Notes: a model not told the origin generated them from the letters alone. Positions 8,364 through 17,711 are shown, numbered from the stretch's first letter. The stretch: 52,813 nucleotides of DNA from Butyrivibrio sp. (GCA_024694565.1 JAILJR010000026.1:1-52813); one strand, 5' to 3'. Translations and numbers: made by a program.

Positions 8364-9436
8364 TAAGAAGACCAAAAGCGATTAAACCGGGAGATACTAT
8401 AGGAATAACAGCTCCTTCCTATGGAGCCTATATTGAGCCCTACAGTCTTTTGTATAAGATAGCAGTTGAGAAACTTAAGGACCGGGGCTACAGGATAACA
8501 GAGGGAGATACTGTCCACAAGGGCGACGGCCTGGGAATCAGTACTGACCCCGTGATAACTGCAAAGGAGCTGATGGAGTTCTATTCAAGGGATGATATAG
8601 ATGCCATTATTTCATGCGGTGGTGGAGAACTGATGTGTGAGACTATTTCGGGAGTTGATTTTGATGCCCTGAAGGACCTTCCTCCCAAATGGTTCATTGG
8701 TTATTCCGACAATACCAATTTCATTTTTCCACTTGTTACCATATCCAATGTTCAGGGGATTTATGGACCATGTATCAGTGGCTATGCCAAGGAATGGGAA
8801 GAGACCGAAAAGTATTCATTCGATATCCTTGAAGGGAAAAGAAATTCATTTGACGGTCTTAAGCGTTTTGTCGACCCGTCAAAAGAGGATAAGTCTCCTT
8901 TGGAGAACGAGGCAGTATATACCGATGAAGGGATGCGCGCTCCTTACCGGTACAACGCAGACAGGGAACTCGTTATATATACATGCAGAGACGGTGTTAT
9001 GAAAAGAGAAGAGGAGAAGTCCGTAAGTATGGATGGAATTCTTTTGGGAGGCTGCCTTGATATACTGGTAAACCTGTGCGGCACAAGATTTGACCGGGTG
9101 AGGGAATTCAAAAAGAATAACGGCAGGATAATATGGGTATTTGAAGCCTGTGACCTTTCGCCCATGAGTATAAGAAGAAGCCTCTGGAATCTGAGGGAAG
9201 CCGGATGGCTCGATGATGCAAAGGGCTTCATTATCGGAAGGCCCTTTGCATCATGGAAGCAGGAAATGCTGGGCGTTGATCAGTATAATGCAGTGACGGA
9301 CATTTTATCGCCCCTTTGCGCACCAATCATCATGGATGCAGAGATCGGCCACATCGATCCTATGCTCCCTCTCATAATAGGAGCCGAAGCAACCGTAACC
9401 GTCAAGGCGGATGATCTGAACATTACCTATATTTAA
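8360..9436 (+). CDS. LD-carboxypeptidase, peptidase family S66 (LdcA/MccF-like)
   Basis: This is a 358-residue serine carboxypeptidase of the family that removes the terminal D-Ala from muropeptide tetrapeptides during wall recycling; the MccF branch instead hydrolyses microcin C-type nucleotide peptides. The expected triad is visible: Ser116 in GYSDNT, Glu262 in WVFEACDLSP and His331 in GHIDPMLPL. The N-terminal ITAPSYG motif and the GGG turn (about residue 93) also fit. There is no signal peptide, consistent with a cytoplasmic recycling enzyme. The ATG shares bases with the stop of the aldolase gene (ATGA), so the two are translationally coupled. The sequence does not tell LdcA from MccF function; the LdcA role is more common. 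Confidence 0.88.
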   Translation: MIRRPKAIKPGDTIGITAPSYGAYIEPYSLLYKIAVEKLKDRGYRITEGDTVHKGDGLGISTDPVITAKELMEFYSRDDIDAIISCGGGELMCETISGVDFDALKDLPPKWFIGYSDNTNFIFPLVTISNVQGIYGPCISGYAKEWEETEKYSFDILEGKRNSFDGLKRFVDPSKEDKSPLENEAVYTDEGMRAPYRYNADRELVIYTCRDGVMKREEEKSVSMDGILLGGCLDILVNLCGTRFDRVREFKKNNGRIIWVFEACDLSPMSIRRSLWNLREAGWLDDAKGFIIGRPFASWKQEMLGVDQYNAVTDILSPLCAPIIMDAEIGHIDPMLPLIIGAEATVTVKADDLNITYI

Positions 9437-9460
9437 ATGCTGATAACAATTCATTTTTGT

Positions 9461-9488
9461 TTGATGTTCGCTAAGTTTGTGATAGAAT
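9461..9488 (+). promoter_or_regulatory. Candidate sigma-A promoter for the lactonase-like gene
   Basis: TTGATG (9461-9466) and TAGAAT (9483-9488) are 16 bases apart, about 80 bases before the start codon at 9570. Consensus match only. Confidence 0.4.
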
Positions 9489-9569
9489 TAACTAGTACAC
9501 CAAAATATCGGTTATTATTTGTTTGCGGTATTATTAGTTTTTAACAATCAGTCAAGGAGGCGTGGGGAA

Positions 9570-10643
9570 ATGGCCGCTAATGTCAATGATAAGTATGTTG
9601 CATATGTGTCCAGCTATACATCAGGTCTGGGGTCAAAATACGGTATCAGGATTTATGATGTGGATCTTGAGAAGGGCAGGATGTATGAGAAGCAGAAGGT
9701 TGAGATAACCAATTCATCTTATATTGGAATTTCGCATGATGGCAAGACGCTGTATTCAATTACAGATACCGGAGTTGAGTCATATCATATTCTGCCGGAT
9801 GGTGGACTTGAATTTTTGAATGAGGCTTCCATAAATGGTATGAGAGGCTGTTACCTGAACATGGATCAGGGAGATCATTATCTTGTTACAGCAGGCTACC
9901 ATGATGGAAAGGTGACGATATTAAGGCTCAACGAGGACGGAAGTGTTGGCGAGATTACTGATGAGAGATATCACAAGGGACTCGGAACAGCTGCCGGACG
10001 TAACCATGTTCCACATGTCCAGTGCATCAAGGTGTCCAAGGACAACAAGTATCTTCTCGCAGCCGATCTGGGTATGGACAGGATAAATATTTATTCCCTC
10101 GATATTGCAACAGGCAAGATCAAGGATGTGGATGTAATTCACTGCGATCAGGAATCATCACCAAGGCATATGCAGTTTTCACAAGACGGAAAGTTTTTAT
10201 ACGTATGTCTTGAGCAGAAGTGTGCAGTAGATGTGTATGAGTATTCTGAGAATGACAACGGACAGCCTGAGTTTAACAAGATCCAGTCCGTTTCCAACTC
10301 AGATGAGTCGGATGTAATTGGTGTGGCCTGCAGCGCTTTGTCTTTCTCTGAGGATTACAATTATCTTGTAAGCTCAACAGCAGGCGAGAACAATGCTATT
10401 GTTTACAAGGTAGATAAGGAAATGGGGCTGCTTACTAAGTGTATTCAGCTTCCGGTTGCGGGAGAGTACCCCAAGGACGCAGCACTGTTCCCTGATAACA
10501 GGCACCTGGTGTCGCTTAACCATGAGTCTGATACGCTGACCTTCTTTACGGTTAATATGGATGCCGGGACTATGGTTATGAATGGACCGGAGCTTACGGT
10601 ATCAAGGCCCAATTGCATTGTGTTCCACAAGCTGGAAGGATGA
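9570..10643 (+). CDS. Lactonase family beta-propeller protein (6-phosphogluconolactonase YbhE/Pgl-like)
   Basis: The predicted protein of 357 residues has repeated beta-propeller blades, with patterns such as ISHDGKTLYSI, VSKDNKYLLAADLGMDRI, FSQDGKFLYVCLE and FPDNRHLVSLNHESDTL. This is the seven-bladed lactonase family, whose best known members hydrolyse 6-phosphogluconolactone in the pentose phosphate route. Some relatives act on other lactones, so the substrate is not certain. AAGGAGG (9554-9560) nine bases before ATG 9570 fixes the start; the longer frame from 9519 has no ribosome site. It is followed by a strong terminator and seems to be a single-gene unit with its own promoter. Confidence 0.88.
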   Translation: MAANVNDKYVAYVSSYTSGLGSKYGIRIYDVDLEKGRMYEKQKVEITNSSYIGISHDGKTLYSITDTGVESYHILPDGGLEFLNEASINGMRGCYLNMDQGDHYLVTAGYHDGKVTILRLNEDGSVGEITDERYHKGLGTAAGRNHVPHVQCIKVSKDNKYLLAADLGMDRINIYSLDIATGKIKDVDVIHCDQESSPRHMQFSQDGKFLYVCLEQKCAVDVYEYSENDNGQPEFNKIQSVSNSDESDVIGVACSALSFSEDYNYLVSSTAGENNAIVYKVDKEMGLLTKCIQLPVAGEYPKDAALFPDNRHLVSLNHESDTLTFFTVNMDAGTMVMNGPELTVSRPNCIVFHKLEG

Positions 10644-10661
10644 TGTACAAATAAAAAGAAT

Positions 10662-10706
10662 GGAATCCGGATTTCTCATTAGTCAGAGAAACCGGATTCC
10701 GTTTTT
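10662..10706 (+). terminator. Rho-independent terminator after the lactonase-like gene
   Basis: A GC-rich stem pairs 10662-10670 with 10692-10700 and extends through a one-base bulge into a second AT-richer stem. A run of five T follows at 10702. It is 18 bases after the stop. Confidence 0.85.
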
Positions 10707-10786
10707 GCTTTGCAATGAAACAGAATAGCGGCTATGCCATGAGTCGGTCGATACCCACAGACCGCCCGGCTATGGTTATGGATAAT

Positions 10787-10818
10787 GTACGATCGCTTCG
10801 GTCACGCCTTCGCTGCTT
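10787..10818. repeat. Degenerate partial copy of the palindromic repeat (copy B)
   Basis: Bases 10787-10818 match 27 of 32 positions of the core of the repeat copies near 36.8 kb and 52.6 kb (GTAC, ATC, CTTCGG, CACGC, TTCGCT blocks). Bases 10768-10786 also resemble the GGCTGTGCATATT box. The match stops exactly at the aroC stop codon (10819-10821, minus strand). It reads as a decayed family member sitting between convergent genes. Confidence 0.5.
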
Positions 10819-11919
10819 CTATGAATAGAATCTGATCAGATTGTCAGCTTTTGAATGCATGTTGGTCATCATCAGATCCAGCAATGTGATTGCGCACATA
10901 CTTTCTACGACAACGACAGCGCGGGGAACAATTACCGGGTCATGGCGTCCCCGGATACTAAGTTCAATGTTTTGTCCAAGGTTGCTGACCGTCTGCTGGG
11001 GTCTTGCTATGCTCGGAGTGGGCTTAATGTGGGCTCTCAGGATTATTTCTGAACCGTCGGAGATTCCGCCCAGAATACCGCCGGAGTGATTGGACATCTT
11101 TGTTATATGTCCGTTTTCGTCTGCGATAAACTGATCGTTGTTTTCTGATCCACGGCTCTTTCCGGCCTTTATTCCGTCGCCGATCTCTATTGCCTTGACG
11201 GCGCCTATGCTCATGATTGCATGTGAAAGAAGAGCGTCAAGCTTGTCAAAGACAGGCTCACCAATTCCTGCGGGAACGTTTGTTATCTTACATTCAACTA
11301 CTCCGCCTATTGAATCAAGCTGCTCCCGGCAGGAGCTAATAAGCTCCATAGCCCGTTTGTCTGCATTCTGATCGGGCATACAGGTTGGAGTAGAAAGCCT
11401 CATATTTTCATCGAAATTGCTGTAATCAATTTCAATATCTCCTATAGATTTCGTGTATGCGATGATCTTTACACCCATCAAAGACAGGAGCTTTATGCAC
11501 AGAGCACCTGCGGCCACCCGTGCAGCTGTCTCCCTGCCAGAAGAGCGGCCGCCTCCGCGATAGTCTCTAAAGCCAAACTTCTTATCAAAGGTGTAGTCCG
11601 CGTGACCGGGACGATAGCAGGAGGCAATCTCACTGTAATCGGAAGAAATGTGAGAGGTGTTTTTTATCATAAGTGCTATGGGAGTACCTGTAGTCCTTCC
11701 TTCAAAAACACCGGAAAGTATTTCGACAAGATCATCCTCCTTGCGGCTTGTTGTGGCTGCCGAGGTTCCCGGCTTTCTCCTGTCCAGATAAGTCTGAATG
11801 TCATTTTCACAAAGCTCCATCCCTGCAGGAAATCCGTCAATTATGCAGCCGAGGGCCTTACCGTGAGACTCACCAAAAGTAGACACTTTAATATTGTTCC
11901 CAAACACTGAACCAGACAT
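10819..11919 (-). CDS. aroC: Chorismate synthase
   Basis: The enzyme converts 5-enolpyruvylshikimate 3-phosphate to chorismate, the last common step to aromatic amino acids and folate, using reduced FMN. All signature stretches are present: GESHGKALGCIIDG near the N-terminus, the RPGHADYTF and FRDYRGGGRSSGRE motifs, and SGGILGGISDG with PTPSIARPQ toward the end. The length of 366 residues is normal for the monofunctional type. The start is the ATG at 11917-11919 (minus strand), preceded by AAGGAGG; an upstream in-frame ATG at 11985 lies before the ribosome site. It is one of only two minus-strand genes in the window, and no other shikimate gene is adjacent. Confidence 0.97.
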   Translation of the reverse strand: MSGSVFGNNIKVSTFGESHGKALGCIIDGFPAGMELCENDIQTYLDRRKPGTSAATTSRKEDDLVEILSGVFEGRTTGTPIALMIKNTSHISSDYSEIASCYRPGHADYTFDKKFGFRDYRGGGRSSGRETAARVAAGALCIKLLSLMGVKIIAYTKSIGDIEIDYSNFDENMRLSTPTCMPDQNADKRAMELISSCREQLDSIGGVVECKITNVPAGIGEPVFDKLDALLSHAIMSIGAVKAIEIGDGIKAGKSRGSENNDQFIADENGHITKMSNHSGGILGGISDGSEIILRAHIKPTPSIARPQQTVSNLGQNIELSIRGRHDPVIVPRAVVVVESMCAITLLDLMMTNMHSKADNLIRFYS

Positions 11920-11955
11920 GTTCAACCTCCTTAATTCAATCGCAATAATGCAAAT

Positions 11956-11985
11956 ACTATAGCATATAAATGAAACTGTAGACAA
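11956..11985 (-). promoter_or_regulatory. Candidate promoter for aroC
   Basis: Read on the minus strand, TTGTCT (11980-11985) and an extended -10 TGCTATAGT (TATAGT at 11956-11961) are spaced by 18 bases, about 37 bases before the aroC start. Confidence 0.5.
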
Positions 11986-12026
11986 TAAGGGCTACAATTC
12001 ATAGGTCAACAGGGACAGGCCGCCTC

Positions 12027-12073
12027 GATTGCAGACTTTCAGGACACTTTCGCTCAGTGAAATCCCTGCAATC
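12027..12073. other. Imperfect hairpin in the aroC-vanY intergenic region
   Basis: GATTGCAG (12027-12034) pairs perfectly with CTGCAATC (12066-12073), and TTTCA pairs with TGAAA inside. The gap from 11920 to 12273 is 354 bases. It holds this hairpin, the aroC ribosome site and promoter on one side, and the -10 box at 12221 on the other. Nothing else was recognised. The hairpin lacks a T-run, so its role is unknown. Confidence 0.4.
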
Positions 12074-12220
12074 CTGCAGTAGGAACTGAGAAAGTATTGT
12101 TTTAATCAGCACTTCTTAAGATACCTGACAAGATATTGTGGGTGGCTTAAATCTAAATACAGAATATAGTAAACGAAAAAATGATAAAAAAAAGAGGGTG
12201 AAAATTACAAAAAATGGTAA

Positions 12221-12226
12221 TATAAT
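12221..12226 (+). promoter_or_regulatory. -10 box upstream of the VanY-type gene
   Basis: A perfect TATAAT lies 48 bases before the ATG at 12274. No convincing -35 is seen 16-18 bases upstream. Transcription starting here would exclude the ATG at 12229 as the start of translation. Confidence 0.4.
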
Positions 12227-12273
12227 ACATGGAGTCTTTTTTTGGATTTTACAAAGTATCAGAGGATGGTTAT

Positions 12274-13200
12274 ATGGACGAATACAACAGGGAGAGAAAG
12301 CTTGATTTTGAAAACAAGATTATTTCCAAAGTTGTTCAGTTTAATAAAGAACACCGCTTTTTGGGATTTCTGGGTGTGGCATACGCTGTTTTAGCTGTTA
12401 TCGGCTATAACATATGCAGCCTGTTCTATAACAACGGCAAAAAGCTGACATGCCTTGCAAGTGTTTTGATGCTTTTTGCCTTGAGCAGCAGCTTTTCGTA
12501 TTCAAGTGTCGCAGCAGTTGATGAAGTAAGAATTTCACATGAAGATACAATCGTAGCCGGGAAAAATACAGGTACTCAGGTTAAGGAAGAGAAAGAGGAG
12601 CAGCAGGCTGTAAGAGCCTCATTCAACAGGGATGACTGGAAGATAATCCTTGTCAACAAACAGCATCCGATTCCCGAGGGCTATGACTTCAAGCTTGGGA
12701 CGATAACCGGTGGACTCAAGTGCGATGAGAGGGTTGTTTCACCTTTAAAGAAGATGATTTCTGCGGCGAAGGATGACGGCGTTGAGCTATATGTCTGTTC
12801 TCCGTACAGAAACAGTGAGCGCCAGACAATGCTGTTTGACAAGAAGGTCAACAGGTACGTAAAAAACGGAATGTCTTATATGGATGCCTACAGGGAAACC
12901 TCCCAGGCAGTCACGATTCCGGGATCTTCCGAGCATCAGATTGGACTTGCAATTGATTTTATCACTGACAACTACACAGCTCTTGATGAGGGATTTGCAA
13001 AAACGGACGCAGGCAGGTGGCTTTCGGAAAATGCATGGAAATACGGATTTATTCTAAGATATCCCAAGGCTAAGGAGAGTATTACCAGTATAGAGTTTGA
13101 GCCATGGCATTACAGATATGTCGGCGAGGAAGCTGCAGAAGTAATAGCTAAAAACAACATCTGCCTTGAAGAGTTCTGGAACAGGTATGTAGGAGAATAA
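12274..13200 (+). CDS. D-alanyl-D-alanine carboxypeptidase, VanY/M15B family
   Basis: This is a membrane-anchored zinc peptidase (308 residues) predicted to trim the terminal D-Ala of peptidoglycan peptides outside the cell. Two hydrophobic stretches near the N-terminus (about residues 27-50 and 58-77) could form the anchor. The M15B catalytic motifs follow: SPYRNSERQ, SSEHQIGLAIDF with the first His and Asp ligands, and EPWHYRYVG with the later Glu and His. I chose ATG 12274, which has AGAGG at a good distance and lies downstream of a TATAAT at 12221. The ATG at 12229 would add 15 residues but has little support. VanY-like enzymes occur both in glycopeptide resistance and in normal wall turnover; no van regulator is near, so the latter is likelier. 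Confidence 0.88.
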   Translation: MDEYNRERKLDFENKIISKVVQFNKEHRFLGFLGVAYAVLAVIGYNICSLFYNNGKKLTCLASVLMLFALSSSFSYSSVAAVDEVRISHEDTIVAGKNTGTQVKEEKEEQQAVRASFNRDDWKIILVNKQHPIPEGYDFKLGTITGGLKCDERVVSPLKKMISAAKDDGVELYVCSPYRNSERQTMLFDKKVNRYVKNGMSYMDAYRETSQAVTIPGSSEHQIGLAIDFITDNYTALDEGFAKTDAGRWLSENAWKYGFILRYPKAKESITSIEFEPWHYRYVGEEAAEVIAKNNICLEEFWNRYVGE

Positions 13201-13212
13201 AAGGGAATTTTT

Positions 13213-14394
13213 ATGTATAAAATTTTGAAAAGGGATGGTAGCGCCAAGAGGGCAGAGATGACTACAGTCCATGGCACTATCCAGACTCCCGTATTCATGA
13301 ATGTGGCGACGGTCGCTGCGATAAAGGGTGGTGTCTCAACAGAGGATCTTGAGAGTATAGACACGCAGGTGGTTTTATCAAATACTTATCATCTGCATCT
13401 AAGGCCCGGAGATGATCTCATCTACAGAATGGGTGGACTTCACCGGTTTATGTCCTGCAATAAACCTATACTCACAGATTCGGGAGGCTTTCAGGTCTTT
13501 TCACTTGCCAAAACGCGCAGGATAAAGGAAGAGGGGGTGTATTTTCACTCCCATATAGACGGTCACAAGCTGTTCATGGGTCCGGAGGAGAGCATGAGGA
13601 TTCAGTCGCATCTGGGCTCAACCATAGCCATGGCCTTTGATGAGTGCCCATCGGCGAAGGCAGAGCATGAGTATGTTCAGATGTCAGTCGACAGGACAAC
13701 AAGGTGGCTGCAAAGATGCAAGGATGAGATGGAAAGGCTCAACAGCAATCCATATACGGTGAACAGGAATCAGCTTCTGTTTGGAATCAATCAGGGAGCA
13801 ATCTTCGATGACATCAGGATAGAGCATGCAAAGCGCATCAGTGATATGAATCTTGACGGCTATGCCGTCGGTGGCCTTGCAGTTGGAGAGACCCATGAGG
13901 AGATGTATCATGTCCTTGAAAAGGTTGTGCCATTTTTGCCTCAGGACAAGCCAACATACCTGATGGGAGTCGGAACTCCGGCCAACATTCTGGAAGCGGT
14001 TGAGAGAGGTGTTGACTTTTTTGACTGCGTCTATCCAAGCAGGAACGGGCGCCATGGTCATCTTTATACAGGCAGGGGGCATATAAACATCATGAATGCA
14101 CGCTATGAACTGGATGACACCCCAATAGAGGAGGGTTGTAAATGTCCTGCCTGCAGACGTTATTCCAAAGCCTACATAAGGCACCTTCTGAAGGCCGGCG
14201 AGATGTTGGGAATGCGGCTCTGCGTTCTCCATAACCTGTACTTTTACAACAATCTCATGACCCGGATAAGGGCATCAATAGAGGAAGGCAGCTTTGCTTC
14301 CTTCAAGAAAAAGGTGCTGGAAGACATGAAGGAGTTTGATCAGGTCACTTCAAAAGACTATTCCAATATCGATCACAACTGGCGCAAGGGCTAA
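13213..14394 (+). CDS. tgt: tRNA-guanine transglycosylase (queuine tRNA-ribosyltransferase)
   Basis: The enzyme exchanges guanine 34 for preQ1 in the anticodon of Asp, Asn, His and Tyr tRNAs, a step of queuosine synthesis. The 393-residue protein shows the general-acid aspartate Asp89 in TDSGGFQVFS, the GGLAVGE motif, the nucleophile Asp271 in FFDCVYPSRNGRHG, and the zinc site CKCPACRRY followed by a conserved His. Length is normal for the bacterial enzyme. An AAAGGGA ribosome site precedes the ATG. It starts 12 bases after the VanY-type gene and is followed by yajC, the classic tgt-yajC pair, but secD and secF do not follow here. Confidence 0.97.
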   Translation: MYKILKRDGSAKRAEMTTVHGTIQTPVFMNVATVAAIKGGVSTEDLESIDTQVVLSNTYHLHLRPGDDLIYRMGGLHRFMSCNKPILTDSGGFQVFSLAKTRRIKEEGVYFHSHIDGHKLFMGPEESMRIQSHLGSTIAMAFDECPSAKAEHEYVQMSVDRTTRWLQRCKDEMERLNSNPYTVNRNQLLFGINQGAIFDDIRIEHAKRISDMNLDGYAVGGLAVGETHEEMYHVLEKVVPFLPQDKPTYLMGVGTPANILEAVERGVDFFDCVYPSRNGRHGHLYTGRGHINIMNARYELDDTPIEEGCKCPACRRYSKAYIRHLLKAGEMLGMRLCVLHNLYFYNNLMTRIRASIEEGSFASFKKKVLEDMKEFDQVTSKDYSNIDHNWRKG

Positions 14395-14414
14395 TACAAT
14401 AGTTACATAAAACC

Positions 14415-14443
14415 TTGAATTTTGTCGCTATATTTAGTATTAT
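14415..14443 (+). promoter_or_regulatory. Candidate sigma-A promoter for yajC
   Basis: TTGAAT (14415-14420) and TATTAT (14438-14443) are 17 bases apart, 38 bases before the yajC ATG. The placement suggests yajC can be transcribed separately from tgt. Confidence 0.55.
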
Positions 14444-14481
14444 TGACTGGTGTATATAATTTTTATGGTAGGGAGGAAGTT

Positions 14482-14835
14482 ATGGGTCTATTATTAACGG
14501 CTGCTGAGGGAGCAAACGGCACTATGAGCATTGTTTCAATGATTCTCGTATATGGTGCTGTTCTTGCTGTGTTTTATTTTCTTTTTATGCGTCCGCAGAA
14601 AAAAGAGCAGAAACAGAAGGCACAGGTTCTTGCTTCGCTTGCTGTAGGTGACAGTGTAAGGACCACAGGTGGTTTTATCGGTACGGTTATCGACATCAAT
14701 GATGATATGGTTATTGTCGAATTTGGAAATAACAAGAATTGCCGTATCCCTATGGTCAAGGATGCCATTGTTGAGGTTGAAAAGCCTGAAGATGCAGTTG
14801 CAACTACTGATGCTTCTGATTCAAAGAAGAAGTAA
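14482..14835 (+). CDS. yajC: Preprotein translocase subunit YajC
   Basis: This small single-pass membrane protein (117 residues) is an accessory factor of the Sec translocon. A hydrophobic segment covers about residues 12-33 (VSMILVYGAVLAVFYFLFM). It is followed by the family hallmark MRPQKKEQK and a soluble domain with VGDSVRTTGGFIGTV, which is typical of the family. GGGAGGA just before the ATG at 14482 fixes the start; the frame open from 14422 has no ribosome site. It sits directly after tgt, as in many bacteria. A terminator follows. Confidence 0.95.
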   Translation: MGLLLTAAEGANGTMSIVSMILVYGAVLAVFYFLFMRPQKKEQKQKAQVLASLAVGDSVRTTGGFIGTVIDINDDMVIVEFGNNKNCRIPMVKDAIVEVEKPEDAVATTDASDSKKK

Positions 14836-14854
14836 TATTTTTCATGTGACAATA

Positions 14855-14887
14855 AGCCTGACTGGCATTGCCGGTCGGGCTCTTTTT
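14855..14887 (+). terminator. Rho-independent terminator after yajC
   Basis: An 11-bp stem with two G-U pairs (14855-14865 with 14871-14881) and a CATTG loop is followed by CTTTTT. It lies only 25 bases before the leuB start. No separate promoter was recognised for leuB, so some read-through may occur. Confidence 0.8.
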
Positions 14888-14912
14888 CAAATTCTATATA
14901 AAGGAGATTGAT

Positions 14913-16016
14913 ATGAAGCTTAACATTACTGTTATTCCCGGCGATGGAATCGGACCGGAGATCATTGCTGAGGCAAAAAAGGTACTTGATAAGGTGTGCG
15001 ATTTATATGGACATGAGATTTCGTATAAAGAGGTGCTCATGGGAGGATGCTCAATTGATGCATATGGTAAGCCGCTTACTGATGAGACCATAGAGGCAGC
15101 CAGAAGCGCTGATGCGGTGCTGATGGGTTCAATTGGCGGCAACACCCAGACCTCACCCTGGTACAAGCTTGAGCCGCATCTGCGTCCTGAGGCAGGCCTC
15201 CTCGGACTTAGAAAGGCGCTTTCGCTTTTTGCAAATCTTCGTCCTGCTTATCTTTATCCTGAACTCAAAGAGGCCTGCCCGCTCAAGGAAGAAATGGCTG
15301 ACCGCGGTTTTGACATGCTCATAATGAGAGAGCTGACAGGCGGTCTTTACTTTGGTGAGCGCAGCACTAAAGAGGTCGATGGGGAGATGACAGCTGTAGA
15401 TACCCTGATATACAAGGAAAGTGAGATCAGGCGTATAGCAATAAAGGCCTTCGAGGTTGCAAGAAAGCGCAGAAAGAGCGTGATAAGTGTCGATAAGGCC
15501 AATGTTCTTGACTCTTCAAGGCTCTGGCGGAAGGTTGTCGAGGAGGTTAGGAAGGACTATCCGGATGTTGAGCTTTCACATATGCTTGTCGACAACTGTG
15601 CAATGCAGCTTGTAAGAGATCCGGCTCAGTTTGATGTGGTACTTACTGAGAATATGTTCGGAGATATTCTTTCTGACGAGGCAAGTATGATAACCGGCTC
15701 GATCGGAATGCTTCCGAGCGCTTCGCTCAACGATTCAAGCTTTGGATTGTATGAGCCTAGCCATGGAAGTGCACCCGATATAGCGGGCAAGGATATAGCA
15801 AATCCTATTGCTACAGTTCTTTCTGCTGCCATGATGCTCAGATATTCATTTAATCTTGATAAAGAGGCTGATTCAATTGAAGAGGCTGTCAGACAGGTTC
15901 TCAGGGATGGCTACAGGACTGTGGATCTTTTGGGAGCAGCAGATGCCGGATCATTTAAAAAAGTAGGCTGTAAAGAGATGGGAGATTTACTGGTTGAACG
16001 AATCGCCGTCCTATAA
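14913..16016 (+). CDS. leuB: 3-isopropylmalate dehydrogenase
   Basis: The enzyme oxidises and decarboxylates 3-isopropylmalate with NAD in leucine synthesis. The 367-residue protein begins with [10 protein letters not shown] and has the substrate-binding [13 protein letters not shown] motif. The cofactor and metal region [31 protein letters not shown] and the [18 protein letters not shown] loop are also present. All are standard for LeuB as opposed to isocitrate dehydrogenase. AAGGAG (14901-14906) fixes the ATG at 14913; the frame open from 14868 would start inside the terminator. leuA and leuCD are not in the window, but ilvD and ilvB follow two genes later. The 3' end overlaps the next reading frame by 23 bases. 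Confidence 0.96.
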   Translation: MKLNITVIPGDGIGPEIIAEAKKVLDKVCDLYGHEISYKEVLMGGCSIDAYGKPLTDETIEAARSADAVLMGSIGGNTQTSPWYKLEPHLRPEAGLLGLRKALSLFANLRPAYLYPELKEACPLKEEMADRGFDMLIMRELTGGLYFGERSTKEVDGEMTAVDTLIYKESEIRRIAIKAFEVARKRRKSVISVDKANVLDSSRLWRKVVEEVRKDYPDVELSHMLVDNCAMQLVRDPAQFDVVLTENMFGDILSDEASMITGSIGMLPSASLNDSSFGLYEPSHGSAPDIAGKDIANPIATVLSAAMMLRYSFNLDKEADSIEEAVRQVLRDGYRTVDLLGAADAGSFKKVGCKEMGDLLVERIAVL

Positions 16017-17694
16017 AACTGAAGAGAGAATTTATGAGCTGCTTCCGCATGAGCCGGAGCACATGGCCGCCACTCTTTTTATTATCGGGATGTCAATCTA
16101 TTATCTTTGGAGAATGGTTGCCATAACGCCTCAGTATGATGAACTTTATACCTACTACACCTTCATCAGCAGAGGCCCGGCGTATGCGGCTATTCACTGG
16201 CCGCTGCCCAACAACCATGTAGGATATTCCGTATTGTCAGCTTTTCTTGATCATACCGGCAATTCCTATATCGGGCTGAGGGGAGTATCACTTGTATGTG
16301 CGATATCCAATATTATTCTGATCTATAGGATATGCAAGAGATATTTTTCGCATTTTCTGTCATTTGGTGCGATGCTCCTTTATTCAGCGATGCAGATAGT
16401 TGTTGAGTACAGCGTGCAGGGCAGAGGCTATACCCTTGCCACGAACTGTTTTCTTCTGGCAATTTATATTGCGGGTTATATCTGCAATGTTGATGAGACA
16501 GAGGTGATCTATTACAGATTTCTGGCATTATCTTTTGTGCTGGGGCTTTATACGGTTCCCAGCAGTATTTACTGGGTCATTCCTATAAGCTTTGCCATAG
16601 GGCTTTATCTTTTGATAAATGCAGCAAGGAGCAAGTCAGTACATGAAAAGTTTTCAGACTCCGTCTATTTCAGGAAATTTGTGCTTTTCTTTTACCATGG
16701 AGTTATGGCTGCTATACTGACAACTATGCTTTATGGTATTATCTGGCTTGCAATAGGGTCTAATCTGCTTGTAAAGACCGCTGGATCAGTCTACTTTGGT
16801 CTTTCGCACGGAGCGGTTCTGGTCAGGGATCCGATTGCCTGTGTGTTGACCGGGATGAAATATATGCTTGACCAGCCATATATCCAGAGTCTTCCGGCAG
16901 ATGAATTTAACGCACAGTGTTTAGACTGGGCAATGAGTCTTTTCAATTATATGCTGCCGGGAATGAGCTGGTGTATAGTTGCGGCTTTGGTTCTTGGCTT
17001 TGCTGTTGCCATGTATGAGTCAGTGGCTCATTTTGCATACTCAAGAACTGTTTTAAATCTTATTGTGATCTGCAACCTTTTGATTACTGCCATGATGCTG
17101 GTCATGCAGCATAAGCTTCCATACCTTCGGGTATTTTCCTATGAAGCCTTTATAGTTACTCTGTGTATCTGTATCTGTCTGCAGCGGATGATCAACATGG
17201 CGATAAGGTCATACAATATTCGCGGCGCCAGGGCTAAGGGAAACAGGGATGTCAAGCCTGAACACAAGGAGACTGAAAATGTGATAAGGGGACAAAAGTG
17301 GTACATGAGCTGGGGAGCATATGTTCCGGTGACCTTGATACTTCTTTTGTTCATTTTAAGGGCTTCGTCCTACGATTTCAGTATGCAGCTCGGAACGAGA
17401 GAAAATTCACTATTTAACACTCTCTACATTGCCCATGTGGAAAGCAGGAGCAACATGGCTGCTCTGGACTGCGATCAGCAATATCTCCTCAAATTTGGAT
17501 GGGATATTGACTGTGTTAAAACAGATGTAAGTGATGCTGACTGTGTCATTCTGGACAGAAATATGCTGACACCGAATTACAGCGGACCGGAGTTCTGGAA
17601 GTTTTATCAGACCTATGAGTCCATCGACTGGGATTACATTGATAAGATGCGATGCGTTTACGAAAATGAAGATTTTATTTTATATACAAAATAA
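15994..17694 (+). CDS. Polytopic membrane protein, probable GT-C fold glycosyltransferase
   Basis: I cannot assign a named family with certainty. The 566-residue protein has about ten hydrophobic segments and a soluble C-terminal tail. Just after the first membrane helix it carries [10 protein letters not shown], an acidic pair in the first outer loop. That placement is typical of GT-C enzymes (PMT/ArnT/GT39-like), which use lipid-linked sugar donors. The start is doubtful: TTG 15994 has GGGAG at a reasonable distance and overlaps leuB by 23 bases, while ATG 16063 would remove 23 residues. It is inserted between leuB and ilvD on the same strand and ends 17 bases before ilvD, so it is probably co-transcribed with branched-chain synthesis genes, to which it has no obvious link. 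Confidence 0.7.
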   Translation: MNESPSYKTEERIYELLPHEPEHMAATLFIIGMSIYYLWRMVAITPQYDELYTYYTFISRGPAYAAIHWPLPNNHVGYSVLSAFLDHTGNSYIGLRGVSLVCAISNIILIYRICKRYFSHFLSFGAMLLYSAMQIVVEYSVQGRGYTLATNCFLLAIYIAGYICNVDETEVIYYRFLALSFVLGLYTVPSSIYWVIPISFAIGLYLLINAARSKSVHEKFSDSVYFRKFVLFFYHGVMAAILTTMLYGIIWLAIGSNLLVKTAGSVYFGLSHGAVLVRDPIACVLTGMKYMLDQPYIQSLPADEFNAQCLDWAMSLFNYMLPGMSWCIVAALVLGFAVAMYESVAHFAYSRTVLNLIVICNLLITAMMLVMQHKLPYLRVFSYEAFIVTLCICICLQRMINMAIRSYNIRGARAKGNRDVKPEHKETENVIRGQKWYMSWGAYVPVTLILLLFILRASSYDFSMQLGTRENSLFNTLYIAHVESRSNMAALDCDQQYLLKFGWDIDCVKTDVSDADCVILDRNMLTPNYSGPEFWKFYQTYESIDWDYIDKMRCVYENEDFILYTK

Positions 17695-17711
17695 CAGGAG
17701 GGAATATACAT

